Positions 8,939-18,238 of a DNA stretch of 45,638 bases are shown one piece after another. How positions within the stretch are numbered: the stretch's first letter is position 1; the number at the start of each line of letters is the position of its first letter. The position numbers and the translations under genes are program-made. Source of the DNA: an uncultured Verrucomicrobia subdivision 3 bacterium. GTDB taxonomy: Bacteria; Verrucomicrobiota; Verrucomicrobiia; Limisphaerales; UBA11358. The DNA lies in the NCBI GenBank assembly GCA_903827955.1, contig CAIKKJ010000061.1:69788-115425 (forward strand), written 5' to 3'. The notes below the pieces were generated by a model that saw nothing but the letters and a program-made list of their open reading frames with translations, was not told the origin of the DNA and searched no databases.

Positions 8939-9261
8939 AAACGTCATTGAACGAAGCCAAACGACTGCTCACCGTGCAACTGCCCGGCGACCTCATCAGC
9001 ACCAACGCCGCTGCCGTGCGCGAAAATCTGGCGGACATCATCAATGCCAGCACGGATAAACTGCCCGCATGGAGCACGCTGCGGCTCGAATTGTCCGGTG
9101 CCAAAATGGTGGACTCGGTGGGCCTGAATCTCGTCGTCACCCTGCTCCGCGCCGTGCAAAAGCTGAACGGCAAGATGCAGGTAATCTACACCAACCCGAA
9201 TGTGTTGCGCACCTTCCAGTTCACACGGCTGGATCAGCACATGGAAATGATAAAACTTTGA
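8935..9261 (+). CDS. STAS-domain anti-sigma factor antagonist (SpoIIAA/RsbV-like)
   Basis: 108 aa with KMVDSVGLNLVVTLLRAV; Ser61 sits at the position of SpoIIAA Ser58. ATGA overlap with the preceding gene. Confidence 0.85.
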   Translation: MKTSLNEAKRLLTVQLPGDLISTNAAAVRENLADIINASTDKLPAWSTLRLELSGAKMVDSVGLNLVVTLLRAVQKLNGKMQVIYTNPNVLRTFQFTRLDQHMEMIKL

Positions 9262-9270
9262 TTTGCTCCC

Positions 9271-12200
9271 ATGAGTGACTCCACCGGAAACATAAAACCG
9301 CGCCAACCGCTAGCGCGCTGGGGGTTCCCGGCACTAGTCGTTGCCGTGTTAGTTTTAGGTGGGATCACCGCTTGGTGGGCCGGCAGGCAGGCGGAGGAAG
9401 ACTGGAGCGATCAGTTGCTCAAACAAACCACCGGCATCGCACGAACGATTGACGCAAATCTCCTGAAACAATTGCGCTTTGACGAATCCGACCGACAAAA
9501 CCCTGCCTATCAGCGCATCCGCGGTGAATTAACCGCCTACGGTCAGGCTCTGGGGTTGACGCAAATCTGGAGCACAACCCGAAAAGACGGTCACCTTGTG
9601 TTCGGGCCGGAAAATATTCCGACAACCAGCCAAATGGCTTCGGAGCCTGGAACCATCTATAAAAACCCGTCAAAAAAAAATGAGGAGATTTTTTTGACCG
9701 GCGAGCCGGGACTGGAAGGCCCTTACACCGATGAATACGGAACATTCATCAGCGCCTTCGCACCAGTCAAGGATCCTCGCACAGGAAAAATCCTGCTGGT
9801 CATCGGCGCAGATGTTCCCGTAAAAGACTGGCATCTCCGCATCTGGCAGCAACGCACCGGAACCCTTGGTCTGACGGTGGTCATGCTGTTGATTTTATTC
9901 TGCAGTTACGAGGCCTGGCGCTGGCGTGAACGCAGTTCCGGCTATGTCAAAAAATATTTCCGACATCTTGAAGCCGCCACCGTTTTATTAACTGGGCTGT
10001 TGCTCACCTGGTGTGCCGTGCAATTGGCTCATTCCCGCGAGCAGTCTAACCGCAAAGACACCTTCAGCCAGATTGCCGAGGCGCAGGTCGCCGCCGTCCG
10101 TGAAGGATTTCGCGACGTGAAAGACACCGTTCTACCTGGCCTCGAACATTTGCTCGCCAACGACAGCAACCTGACGGCGGAACAATTTAGCCAGATCACC
10201 AGCCACCTCGCGAGCAGTGGCGGCATCAAAGCCGTGGCCTGGGCACCGTTGGTGACCGGCGATGCTCTGGCCGACTTTCAGTCACACGCCAAGAAAATAT
10301 CCGGCCAGCCGGATTTTCATGTGTATGAAAAAAATTCTACCGGTGAAAAAATCTCACCGTCGTTACGCGCCAATTATTTCCCCATCCTCAACACCGAACC
10401 GCTCGCTGGCAATCAGGCCATCCTCGGCTTCAACCTCGCCGCGGACAACACCTGTGGCCGCGCGCTGGCGACCGCCAGTGCGACGCGTTTCTCTACGGCT
10501 TCCGACCCGGTAAACCTTGGCCAGCCGAACGGCACCCCAAACGTGAGCCTCGTTGTCCGTCCGGTATTCGAGAACTCCGGCGGGGCGGAAAAAAAATTAA
10601 AGGGCTTCGCCGTTGCTGTGTTGCGTTTTGATCCGATGCTGGACGATGTGCTGTCCGCCGCGTCCGGCGAGGGCAAAGTGGCGGCAGCCGACCTGCTCCA
10701 GCTCGCAGACGGAAAACCTGCCACCACACTCGCTTCCTGGCCGAGCGATGATTCAACCATCCACCCGGATGCAGAAACGCTGTTGCAGGCAAATGAAAAA
10801 TCACTCTGGATCGTGCGGCCGGTATTTGCCTTTGGCCAGGCTTATGCCTTGGCAGTCACGCCCGGCTCGGCCTTCATGGCTGCGCATCCGAACCGTGCTG
10901 GCTTGCTCGTCGGCAGTTGCGGTCTGTTTGTCACTTTGATTACCACGCTCATCATCGGCCTGATGCGCCACCGCCAGCATCTGCTCGAGGAAGAAGTCAC
11001 CACGCGCACGGAGTTGCTCCGCGCCACCGTGGATCGGTTGCAAATGCTTTGGCATGCGCTGGATCAAAGCCCCGTCAGCATCCTCATCACGGACGCCCGG
11101 CAGTGCATCGAATATGTGAACCAAAAACAATTAAGCCTATCGGGATATTCTCGCCAGGAACTGGTCGGCCAGTCGCCGCGCATCTTTAAGAGCAATACCA
11201 TGCCGGCTGAAACCTATCAAATACTCCGCGAAACTTTGAGCGCGCGCATGACCTGGACCGGGGAACTGTGCAACCGCAAAAAAAACGGCACGCTGTTCTG
11301 GGAATCCGGCATCATCACCCCCATCAAGGACAAAAATGGCAACGTGACCAATTACCTCGCCATCAAAGAGGACATCACCGAGCGCAAAAATTCCGAACTG
11401 GAACTTAAAAAGTCTTTCTCCCAATTGCAGGCCACACTGGAATCCACCGCCGACGGCATTCTCGTAGTGGACACCGACGGAAAAATCGTCAACTTCAACC
11501 CGCAATTCGTAGAGCTTTGGCGGCTCTCGGCAAAGGATTTGAAAAACTGGGACGAAGCTCGGCTCATCGAGGAATTTCTTTCCAAAGTGAGCGATCCGGA
11601 AACAGTTCTGGAGCGCATCAAGGAACTTCATGCCGACCGCACACAGGACAGTTTTGAAGTCATCACCTTGACGGATCGCCGCGTCATCGAACGCTACTCG
11701 CACGCGCATCAGGCTGACGGCGTGCCCGCCGGACGCGTGTGGAGTTTCCGCGACATCACCCAGCAGGAGCGCGCCCATCGGGCGTTGCAGGAATCCAACG
11801 AGCAACTCGAGGCCGCCAGCTCGCGCGCCAACGAAATGGCGCTCAAGGCCGAGATGGCCAACATCGCCAAGAGCCATTTCCTCGCGAACATGAGCCATGA
11901 AATCCGCACGCCGATGAATGGCGTCATCGGCATGACCACTTTACTCCTGCAAACAGATCTCACCGCCGAACAACAGCAATACGCCCATCTGCTCAAGAAC
12001 AGCGGCGAATCGCTACTCGCGCTCATCAACGACATCCTCGACTTCTCCAAAATTGAGGCCCAAAAACTCACGCTCGAAAAACTCGACTTCAATCTGCGTG
12101 AAACGATGGAGGACGCCACCGAACTGCTCGCGTTCAAGACGGCGGAAAAAAACCTGCAGCTCGCCTGCTTCATCGCGCCGGAAGTCCCCGAACTGTTGCG

Positions 12201-13908
12201 CGGCGATGCGCTGCGGCTGCGCCAGATTTTCATCAACCTCGCCGGCAACGCCATCAAGTTCACCGCCGAAGGCAGCGTCGTGCTGCGCGCCGCGCTCATC
12301 GCCGAGGATGAAAAATCCGCGACGCTCAAGTTCACCGTCAAAGATTCGGGCATCGGCATCCCGAAAGACCGGCAGTCCGCGCTGTTCCACTCCTTCACGC
12401 AGGTGGACGGCTCCACCACGCGCAAATTTGGCGGCACCGGCCTCGGCCTCGCCATCTCCAAGCACCTCACGGAAATGATGGGTGGCCAGATCGGCCTCGA
12501 AAGCGAAGTCGGCGCGGGCACGGAATTCTGGTTCACCGTCGCGCTGGACAAACAACCTCCGGCCGCGCCCGCTACAAAAACTTTTTCCGGAACCAGCGTG
12601 CTCGTGGTAAAAAACCGCGCCATCTACCGGCAAGTCATCGCGCAGCAACTCTCCGCCATCGGCTGCAACTACGCCCTATCTGAAAATTTTCCCGACGCGG
12701 AAAACCAACTCGCCCAACGCGCCGCGACCGGCGAGCCATTCAGTGTCGTCCTCATCGGTCAGGACACCGGAGATGCCGCCGCCTTCGCCGAAAATATTCG
12801 CAACCATCCGCGCCTCCGCAACGTGCGACTCGTCAAGCTCACGCCGTTTGGTTGCCGTGCCACCGCAGCCGAACTGGCGCAATCAGGCTTTGCCGGCCAG
12901 TTGAACCAGCCGTTCCGACGCGCACAACTTTTGGAATGTCTCGCACATGTCCTCCAGAAAAACGTTGCCGTCCCCAAATCTGTGCCGGAAAAACTTTCCC
13001 CCACCAACACCACGCCGATGCGCGTGCTCATTGTCGACGATAATTCCACCAATCTCGTGGTCATCTGCAAAATTTTGGAGAAGCTCGGCCACCGGCCGCG
13101 CGGGGTCGGGAGCGCCGCAGAAGGCATCGCCGCGTTACAGTCACCGGATTTCGACCTCGTGCTGATGGATTGCCAGATGCCGGAGATGGACGGCTACGAA
13201 GCCACACAAAACATCCGCAGCGGCGCGGCGGGCGAACATAGCCGCACACTGCCCATCGTCGCACTCACCGCCAACGTCCTCGCCGCCGATCAACAACGTT
13301 GCTTAGCCGCCGGCATGGATGGTTACCTCGGTAAACCGATTCAGATGGACGCGCTCAAGGCGGCGCTCGAAAAATGGCAGCCGACCAACGGAACGCCGGC
13401 AGCCAGCACAACCAGTTCAGAACCGGTTGCGGTTGAAAAAAATCCTACTGCCGAAACACCGGCCGTGGAGAATATTTCAACGCCCATCGAAAAAAAATTC
13501 TCGCCGAATTTTGTCTCCCTCACCGGCAAAGCCATTTTCAATCGCGCCGACTTGATGAACCGGATGCTGGACGACATGGAGATGGCTACTTTGACAGCGC
13601 AGGCGTTTCTGGATGATCTGCCCAAGCAAACCGCTGCGCTGCTGAAGGCCGTGACCAGCGGCGACCCCGCCGCCACCGCCAGCGCCGCGCACCGGCTCAA
13701 AGGCGCCGCCGGCACGATGGGCGGCGACTCGCTGCACTATCTGCTCGGTGAAATCGAACGACTCGGCAAGGCCAAGGACATGGACGCCGTCACCAAGCTC
13801 GCGCGACAAATTGAAGGTGAAGCCGCCGCGCTGGCCGAAATACTGACCAGCGAAATTCTCAACGCCCCGCCCGATCCGTTTGGTGTGCCGTTTGCGGAAA
13901 AGGCATGA
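9271..13908 (+). CDS. Membrane hybrid sensor histidine kinase (Cache-like, CHASE, PAS x2, HisKA, HATPase, degenerate REC, REC, HPt)
   Basis: 1545 aa; CHASE-like YFPILNTEPLAGNQAILGFNLAADN, HisKA FLANMSHEIRTPMNGVIGM, HATPase GTGLGLAISKHL, REC MRVLIVDDNSTN/LVLMDCQMPEMDGYEAT, HPt AHRLKGAAGTMG. Confidence 0.95.
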   Translation: MSDSTGNIKPRQPLARWGFPALVVAVLVLGGITAWWAGRQAEEDWSDQLLKQTTGIARTIDANLLKQLRFDESDRQNPAYQRIRGELTAYGQALGLTQIWSTTRKDGHLVFGPENIPTTSQMASEPGTIYKNPSKKNEEIFLTGEPGLEGPYTDEYGTFISAFAPVKDPRTGKILLVIGADVPVKDWHLRIWQQRTGTLGLTVVMLLILFCSYEAWRWRERSSGYVKKYFRHLEAATVLLTGLLLTWCAVQLAHSREQSNRKDTFSQIAEAQVAAVREGFRDVKDTVLPGLEHLLANDSNLTAEQFSQITSHLASSGGIKAVAWAPLVTGDALADFQSHAKKISGQPDFHVYEKNSTGEKISPSLRANYFPILNTEPLAGNQAILGFNLAADNTCGRALATASATRFSTASDPVNLGQPNGTPNVSLVVRPVFENSGGAEKKLKGFAVAVLRFDPMLDDVLSAASGEGKVAAADLLQLADGKPATTLASWPSDDSTIHPDAETLLQANEKSLWIVRPVFAFGQAYALAVTPGSAFMAAHPNRAGLLVGSCGLFVTLITTLIIGLMRHRQHLLEEEVTTRTELLRATVDRLQMLWHALDQSPVSILITDARQCIEYVNQKQLSLSGYSRQELVGQSPRIFKSNTMPAETYQILRETLSARMTWTGELCNRKKNGTLFWESGIITPIKDKNGNVTNYLAIKEDITERKNSELELKKSFSQLQATLESTADGILVVDTDGKIVNFNPQFVELWRLSAKDLKNWDEARLIEEFLSKVSDPETVLERIKELHADRTQDSFEVITLTDRRVIERYSHAHQADGVPAGRVWSFRDITQQERAHRALQESNEQLEAASSRANEMALKAEMANIAKSHFLANMSHEIRTPMNGVIGMTTLLLQTDLTAEQQQYAHLLKNSGESLLALINDILDFSKIEAQKLTLEKLDFNLRETMEDATELLAFKTAEKNLQLACFIAPEVPELLRGDALRLRQIFINLAGNAIKFTAEGSVVLRAALIAEDEKSATLKFTVKDSGIGIPKDRQSALFHSFTQVDGSTTRKFGGTGLGLAISKHLTEMMGGQIGLESEVGAGTEFWFTVALDKQPPAAPATKTFSGTSVLVVKNRAIYRQVIAQQLSAIGCNYALSENFPDAENQLAQRAATGEPFSVVLIGQDTGDAAAFAENIRNHPRLRNVRLVKLTPFGCRATAAELAQSGFAGQLNQPFRRAQLLECLAHVLQKNVAVPKSVPEKLSPTNTTPMRVLIVDDNSTNLVVICKILEKLGHRPRGVGSAAEGIAALQSPDFDLVLMDCQMPEMDGYEATQNIRSGAAGEHSRTLPIVALTANVLAADQQRCLAAGMDGYLGKPIQMDALKAALEKWQPTNGTPAASTTSSEPVAVEKNPTAETPAVENISTPIEKKFSPNFVSLTGKAIFNRADLMNRMLDDMEMATLTAQAFLDDLPKQTAALLKAVTSGDPAATASAAHRLKGAAGTMGGDSLHYLLGEIERLGKAKDMDAVTKLARQIEGEAAALAEILTSEILNAPPDPFGVPFAEKA

Positions 13909-13920
13909 GGAACCAATTTA

Positions 13921-16779
13921 TTATTCCTGCACCAGCAGGGTCACTGGGCCTAGCAAGCCGGCTTCTTCGAGCGGCGTTTTGGCCGTCAGCTTGCGGATGT
14001 TGGTGCGCGTGAGGCGCTGCTCTTTTGGCAGACCGGCGTCGCCGATGATGCGGTTGGGCCAGAAGTTCACGACTTCGATTTGCAATTGATTTTTTCCCGG
14101 CCTCACCACGTCCGTGATATCCACGCGGAATGGTGGGCACCAAACGATGTCGCAGGATTTTCCATTTACTTTCACTTCCGCAAGTTCGTGAACGTTGCCA
14201 AGGTCGAGCAGCAATTTTGACGTTTTGGATTTTAGTTTTGAATCAGGAGCCTCAAAAGTTTTTTCATACGTCGCCGTGCCGGAATAAAATTTTATGCTCG
14301 GCTCCGCGCGCGTCGGCCAGCTCACCAGCGAATCAAACTGTGCGGTGTCCGGCCCGCCCCATTTCGGATCAAAGTGAACCGTCCACATACCGGAAATTTC
14401 TCGCGCCGTTTTCAAAATCAACCGATTGTCGTATCGCGTCGCCGGATGCTTTGAATCCGGTTCGCGAAAGACTACAAACCAGGAGCCGCACGGATCAAAA
14501 TCTAACGGCACAAAAGTCTTTCCATTCCTTGCTTCATAGCCGACGGCAAATTTTCTTTCGCCCGTCACCGCGTTCCACAACTCCGGTGCTTTGCCGGTCA
14601 CCCCAAACGCCGCCGTTGCGCTCACCGCCAAGTTGGTGCGGTTAGCGATAAAATAAATTTCCGCACCTTCCGTCGTCCGGTGGATGAAATCAAAGTCGCC
14701 ATTTATCGCCTGGATTTCGCAATCAGGCTTTACCCCATCTGCTTCCAGAACCTGCCACGCAGTTTTGCCAGTGATCACACGGCCGTTACCGGTTTGTCCG
14801 CCCCATAATTCATCCGCAATTTTTTTTATCGCGGCATCGGTCGCCGCAAAATTATCCAGCACTTCGCCGCGCGCCGGCTTCGGGCCAATGATCGTTGCGC
14901 CCGCCTTCACAAGTTCGGAAATTTTCTTCAGCACCGGCAGCGAAATCACGTCGCGCTCCGGCAGCACGAGCACGCGATAATTCATTCCGTCCGGCAGAAA
15001 AATTTTTCCATCCTTCACGCTTGCCCGCTGGATGAGCGCCTCGGCGGTGATGACGTCGTAGTCATAGCCCGGCTGGCAGTGCGCGGGATCGGTGCGCTTG
15101 AATTGCGTAAAATTCGGAACCTCGTCGCCGTAATAATACAAAACGTCCGCGTGAAAGTTTCCCTGCTGAAGCAGCCACTGGCAGCGGTTTATGTAGCCAA
15201 AAAACGGCGCGGATTTTTCCCACCACGTCACGTTCGGATTCAGGTGCGTGCCGGCAAAATATTGCTGGCCGGGCATGCCTTCGCTCGCCGGCGAGCAGAC
15301 GAACGCGTGCCACACGAGCAGGTTCAAACCTTCGCATAGCGCCTTGTCGAAACTCGGTTTCAGATTGTCCCAAAGTTTTTCCTGCCAATGCGGCCCGATA
15401 GTCGTGAAACCTTCGGCGAAAACAAATTTGCGGCCGTAAGTGTGCGCGGCACTCGCCGGCTGCTTCACGAAGAAACGATTCGCGTCACCGATGCGGTGCG
15501 TCCATGACCACGCCCAGAATTCGCTCATCGGCGCGTCATCCATGCCGAGGCATTGCTGCGCGTCAATCGGCACGGCATGCGGGCCGCCGGATTCGGGATG
15601 GATGAGCAGGCCGTGCTTGTGGGCGTTATCGCGGAAAAGTTTGTAATGACCGTCAATCGCCAGATCACCGAGCGTGCGGCGGTAGTCGAAAAGAAAACGG
15701 TCACTCTCGGCACGGGAATTCACGATGCGCCCGGCGAGCACCGGCAGCCACGGAAGCAAATCGTAGCCGCGCCGTTTCTGAAATTCCGCGCGCAACGTCG
15801 GCGTCCAGTTGGCGAGTTCCACCTCCCAACTGTCCGTGTGTAAATACTTCAACGTTTTTCCCGCGAGCGGCCCGGCGTCCTGAATCAGTGGCTCGACAAT
15901 CTTGTCCCAATAATGTTGAAACGCCGTCGCGCTATAAACATCAATCGCATAGCCGCTCCACCCTTCGCTGCTGGTGGAAACGAACGCATGATCGCCAATC
16001 GTGTAGCCGAAGCGGAGAATCTGCCATTCACCGGCGGGCGCGTCCCACTGCAACGTTCCGTCGCTGGAAATATTTTTGGTCAGGTCAATTACGCCCGCCG
16101 TATCGGCGTCCTCCTCGCCGGCAGTGGCGGGAATTTCCGCGAACAGCGGTGAAGAATCCGGCGCGGAAAATGGCACGAGCGATTCCTGCAAGGCTTTTTG
16201 CTTCCAGTTTTTCAACGGCTCATGCGCGCGCGAACTTTTGACAGGAAAGGCAACAGCGCACGAATCACGGTAAAAACCATCACGCGCTTTTCCTGACGGC
16301 AGTTTCACCACGACATTTGTGCTGCCGGAAATTTTCAGCTCCGACCAGACATATTTTTTCGCAGCATCTTCCGGCGCGACCACCGGGCCGCCAAGATTCC
16401 AGCCGCTCTGGATGTTCAGGCTCAGGTCGAGGCCGAGCAGATCGGCCTCGCGCAGCGTGTGCTGGTATAGCTCGCGCCATGCGGGCGAGAAAAAAGTCGG
16501 GCCGTGCGGCACGGTGTCGTTGCCGTCCTGGCTCGCGCCGTTCGCGTCGCAAATCAATGCGCCGCCAAAGCCTTTGGCCTTCATCTGCTCCAGATCGTGC
16601 GTGATGGCGGCCTTGGTAACATTGCCGTTGAGCCACCACCAGTAGGCGCGGAGCCGTGCTTCATTCGGTGGATTTTCCCAGCCGGATTCCAGAGCAATTT
16701 CTGCACGCAAACCCATCTGACCAAAGCCACACACCAGCGCGAAAACGGCAAAGCCGACCGGAAAAAATTTGATTAACAT
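13921..16779 (-). CDS. Glycoside hydrolase, GH106 alpha-L-rhamnosidase-like, secreted
   Basis: Start taken at internal ATG (16779) giving signal peptide MLIKFFPVGFAVFALVCGFGQ; ARLRAYWWWLNGNVTKAAITHDLEQMKAKGFGGALI is the GH106-type N-terminal motif; C-terminal galactose-binding-like region. Confidence 0.82.
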   Translation of the reverse strand: MLIKFFPVGFAVFALVCGFGQMGLRAEIALESGWENPPNEARLRAYWWWLNGNVTKAAITHDLEQMKAKGFGGALICDANGASQDGNDTVPHGPTFFSPAWRELYQHTLREADLLGLDLSLNIQSGWNLGGPVVAPEDAAKKYVWSELKISGSTNVVVKLPSGKARDGFYRDSCAVAFPVKSSRAHEPLKNWKQKALQESLVPFSAPDSSPLFAEIPATAGEEDADTAGVIDLTKNISSDGTLQWDAPAGEWQILRFGYTIGDHAFVSTSSEGWSGYAIDVYSATAFQHYWDKIVEPLIQDAGPLAGKTLKYLHTDSWEVELANWTPTLRAEFQKRRGYDLLPWLPVLAGRIVNSRAESDRFLFDYRRTLGDLAIDGHYKLFRDNAHKHGLLIHPESGGPHAVPIDAQQCLGMDDAPMSEFWAWSWTHRIGDANRFFVKQPASAAHTYGRKFVFAEGFTTIGPHWQEKLWDNLKPSFDKALCEGLNLLVWHAFVCSPASEGMPGQQYFAGTHLNPNVTWWEKSAPFFGYINRCQWLLQQGNFHADVLYYYGDEVPNFTQFKRTDPAHCQPGYDYDVITAEALIQRASVKDGKIFLPDGMNYRVLVLPERDVISLPVLKKISELVKAGATIIGPKPARGEVLDNFAATDAAIKKIADELWGGQTGNGRVITGKTAWQVLEADGVKPDCEIQAINGDFDFIHRTTEGAEIYFIANRTNLAVSATAAFGVTGKAPELWNAVTGERKFAVGYEARNGKTFVPLDFDPCGSWFVVFREPDSKHPATRYDNRLILKTAREISGMWTVHFDPKWGGPDTAQFDSLVSWPTRAEPSIKFYSGTATYEKTFEAPDSKLKSKTSKLLLDLGNVHELAEVKVNGKSCDIVWCPPFRVDITDVVRPGKNQLQIEVVNFWPNRIIGDAGLPKEQRLTRTNIRKLTAKTPLEEAGLLGPVTLLVQE

Positions 16780-16902
16780 GAATGTAAAAATAGTATCGCA
16801 ACGACAAAATTTGAACATCCCCCATTTGCGTGAGGGATTGACTTGGTGGACCGTGACGCTCCCCAGACCGAGGGGCGGGAGAATAAAACAGCCAGATGTT
16901 TT

Positions 16903-16936
16903 CTTAACGTCGCCTTAATGTCACGAATGCTAGTCT
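16903..16936 (+). promoter_or_regulatory. Candidate Pho-box-like direct repeat (CTTAACGTCGC CTTAATGTCAC) with -10-like TAGTCT
   Basis: Two adjacent 11-mers at 16903-16913 and 16914-16924 matching at 9/11 positions, then TAGTCT at 16931-16936, just before ATG 16943. Confidence 0.35.
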
Positions 16937-16942
16937 GCGCAC

Positions 16943-18238
16943 ATGAAATCGCTTTCAGCTCTATTGTCGTTCATTACCGCAGCAAACGCATTTGCCGCCG
17001 ACCCGCAGGTAGCATCGTGGTTCACGCTTAACTCCGGCAAGTTCGCACAAATCTACCAGGACAATGCCGCAAAAAACTCCGATCAACCTTCGACGACGTG
17101 GAGCAATGGCCGGAACTCACAAACGCAACCGGCCTACTGCGGCGTGCAGGAAATTCTTTCATCAGCTAACTGGATTTACATCCGCAGCACGGGGCTGGGC
17201 AGCCAGATCATGGGGCCGTGGCTCAACGGACGTTTTCCGAATCTGCCCATCGACCAGCATTTTATTTTTGCCATGTCGCGGCATCCCACGGAACAGAAAG
17301 GAAATAATTTTAATCATCTCGGCGAGATCGGAATGTTCGTGGACGGCGTGCGGATGTTTGATGCCGGCGACGCCTTTTCCTACTCGAATGGAAATGGCCG
17401 CGACGCCGACCCGCGCGCAGGCATCGGTCAAGGCGACCGCATCTGGAACCGCGACGCGTATGTGAACGAGTCACGGACTTTCGACGCCGCACTGGCGCAC
17501 CAGCAAAACTGGGGACGTTATCATTACCACGCCAATCCCATCGCCTTGCGCTACCTGCTCGGCGACCACGTTGATTTTGACGTGACCACGAAGACTTATC
17601 ACGAAAGCCAAACCACGCCGCAAAAACATTCCCCCATCGTCGGCTGGATGCAGGATGGCTATCCGCTCTACGGGCCTTACGGCTATGCGAACGCGACCAA
17701 CTCCGCGAGCGGCGTGCGCCGGATGACTTCCGGCTTTGTGTTGCGCAACGGAAAGAACGGCACGGACAATCTCGCGCAAACCGGACGCCACACCCTGCCC
17801 GTCTGGGAGGCGCGCGAACAAAATCGCTCCGCCACGCTGACCACTTCCGAAACCGGCCCGAACGTAAATGAACAATTTCCGCTTGGCCATTACCTCGAAG
17901 ACTATGCCTACCTTGGCGACAGTGGAAAAATTCTCGGTCAAGATTTTGATCTCGACGAACTAAACGGACGCTGGTGCGTCACCCCAGAATTTCCGCAAGG
18001 CACGTTCGCCTATTTCATCACGATTGATGCGGCTGGCCAGCCCGTCTATCCTTACAACATGGGTCGCCGCTATCATGGTTATCCGAACGGTCGTCTCGTC
18101 ACCGCGATTCATGAACCGGTCACGACCAATTTCATCGCTCATCCGGTGACACCCACAAAAACGGGGGCCAGCGCCGCCGCCGGGAAAACCACAACGCTGA
18201 CGTGGAACGCCAGCGGCTACGAATCCAAATCAAAATGA
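16943..18238 (+). CDS. Secreted YHYH-domain protein
   Basis: 431 aa; signal peptide MKSLSALLSFITAANAFA, motif WGRYHYHANPIALRYLLGDHV, IVGWMQDGYPLYGPYGY. Confidence 0.85.
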   Translation: MKSLSALLSFITAANAFAADPQVASWFTLNSGKFAQIYQDNAAKNSDQPSTTWSNGRNSQTQPAYCGVQEILSSANWIYIRSTGLGSQIMGPWLNGRFPNLPIDQHFIFAMSRHPTEQKGNNFNHLGEIGMFVDGVRMFDAGDAFSYSNGNGRDADPRAGIGQGDRIWNRDAYVNESRTFDAALAHQQNWGRYHYHANPIALRYLLGDHVDFDVTTKTYHESQTTPQKHSPIVGWMQDGYPLYGPYGYANATNSASGVRRMTSGFVLRNGKNGTDNLAQTGRHTLPVWEAREQNRSATLTTSETGPNVNEQFPLGHYLEDYAYLGDSGKILGQDFDLDELNGRWCVTPEFPQGTFAYFITIDAAGQPVYPYNMGRRYHGYPNGRLVTAIHEPVTTNFIAHPVTPTKTGASAAAGKTTTLTWNASGYESKSK

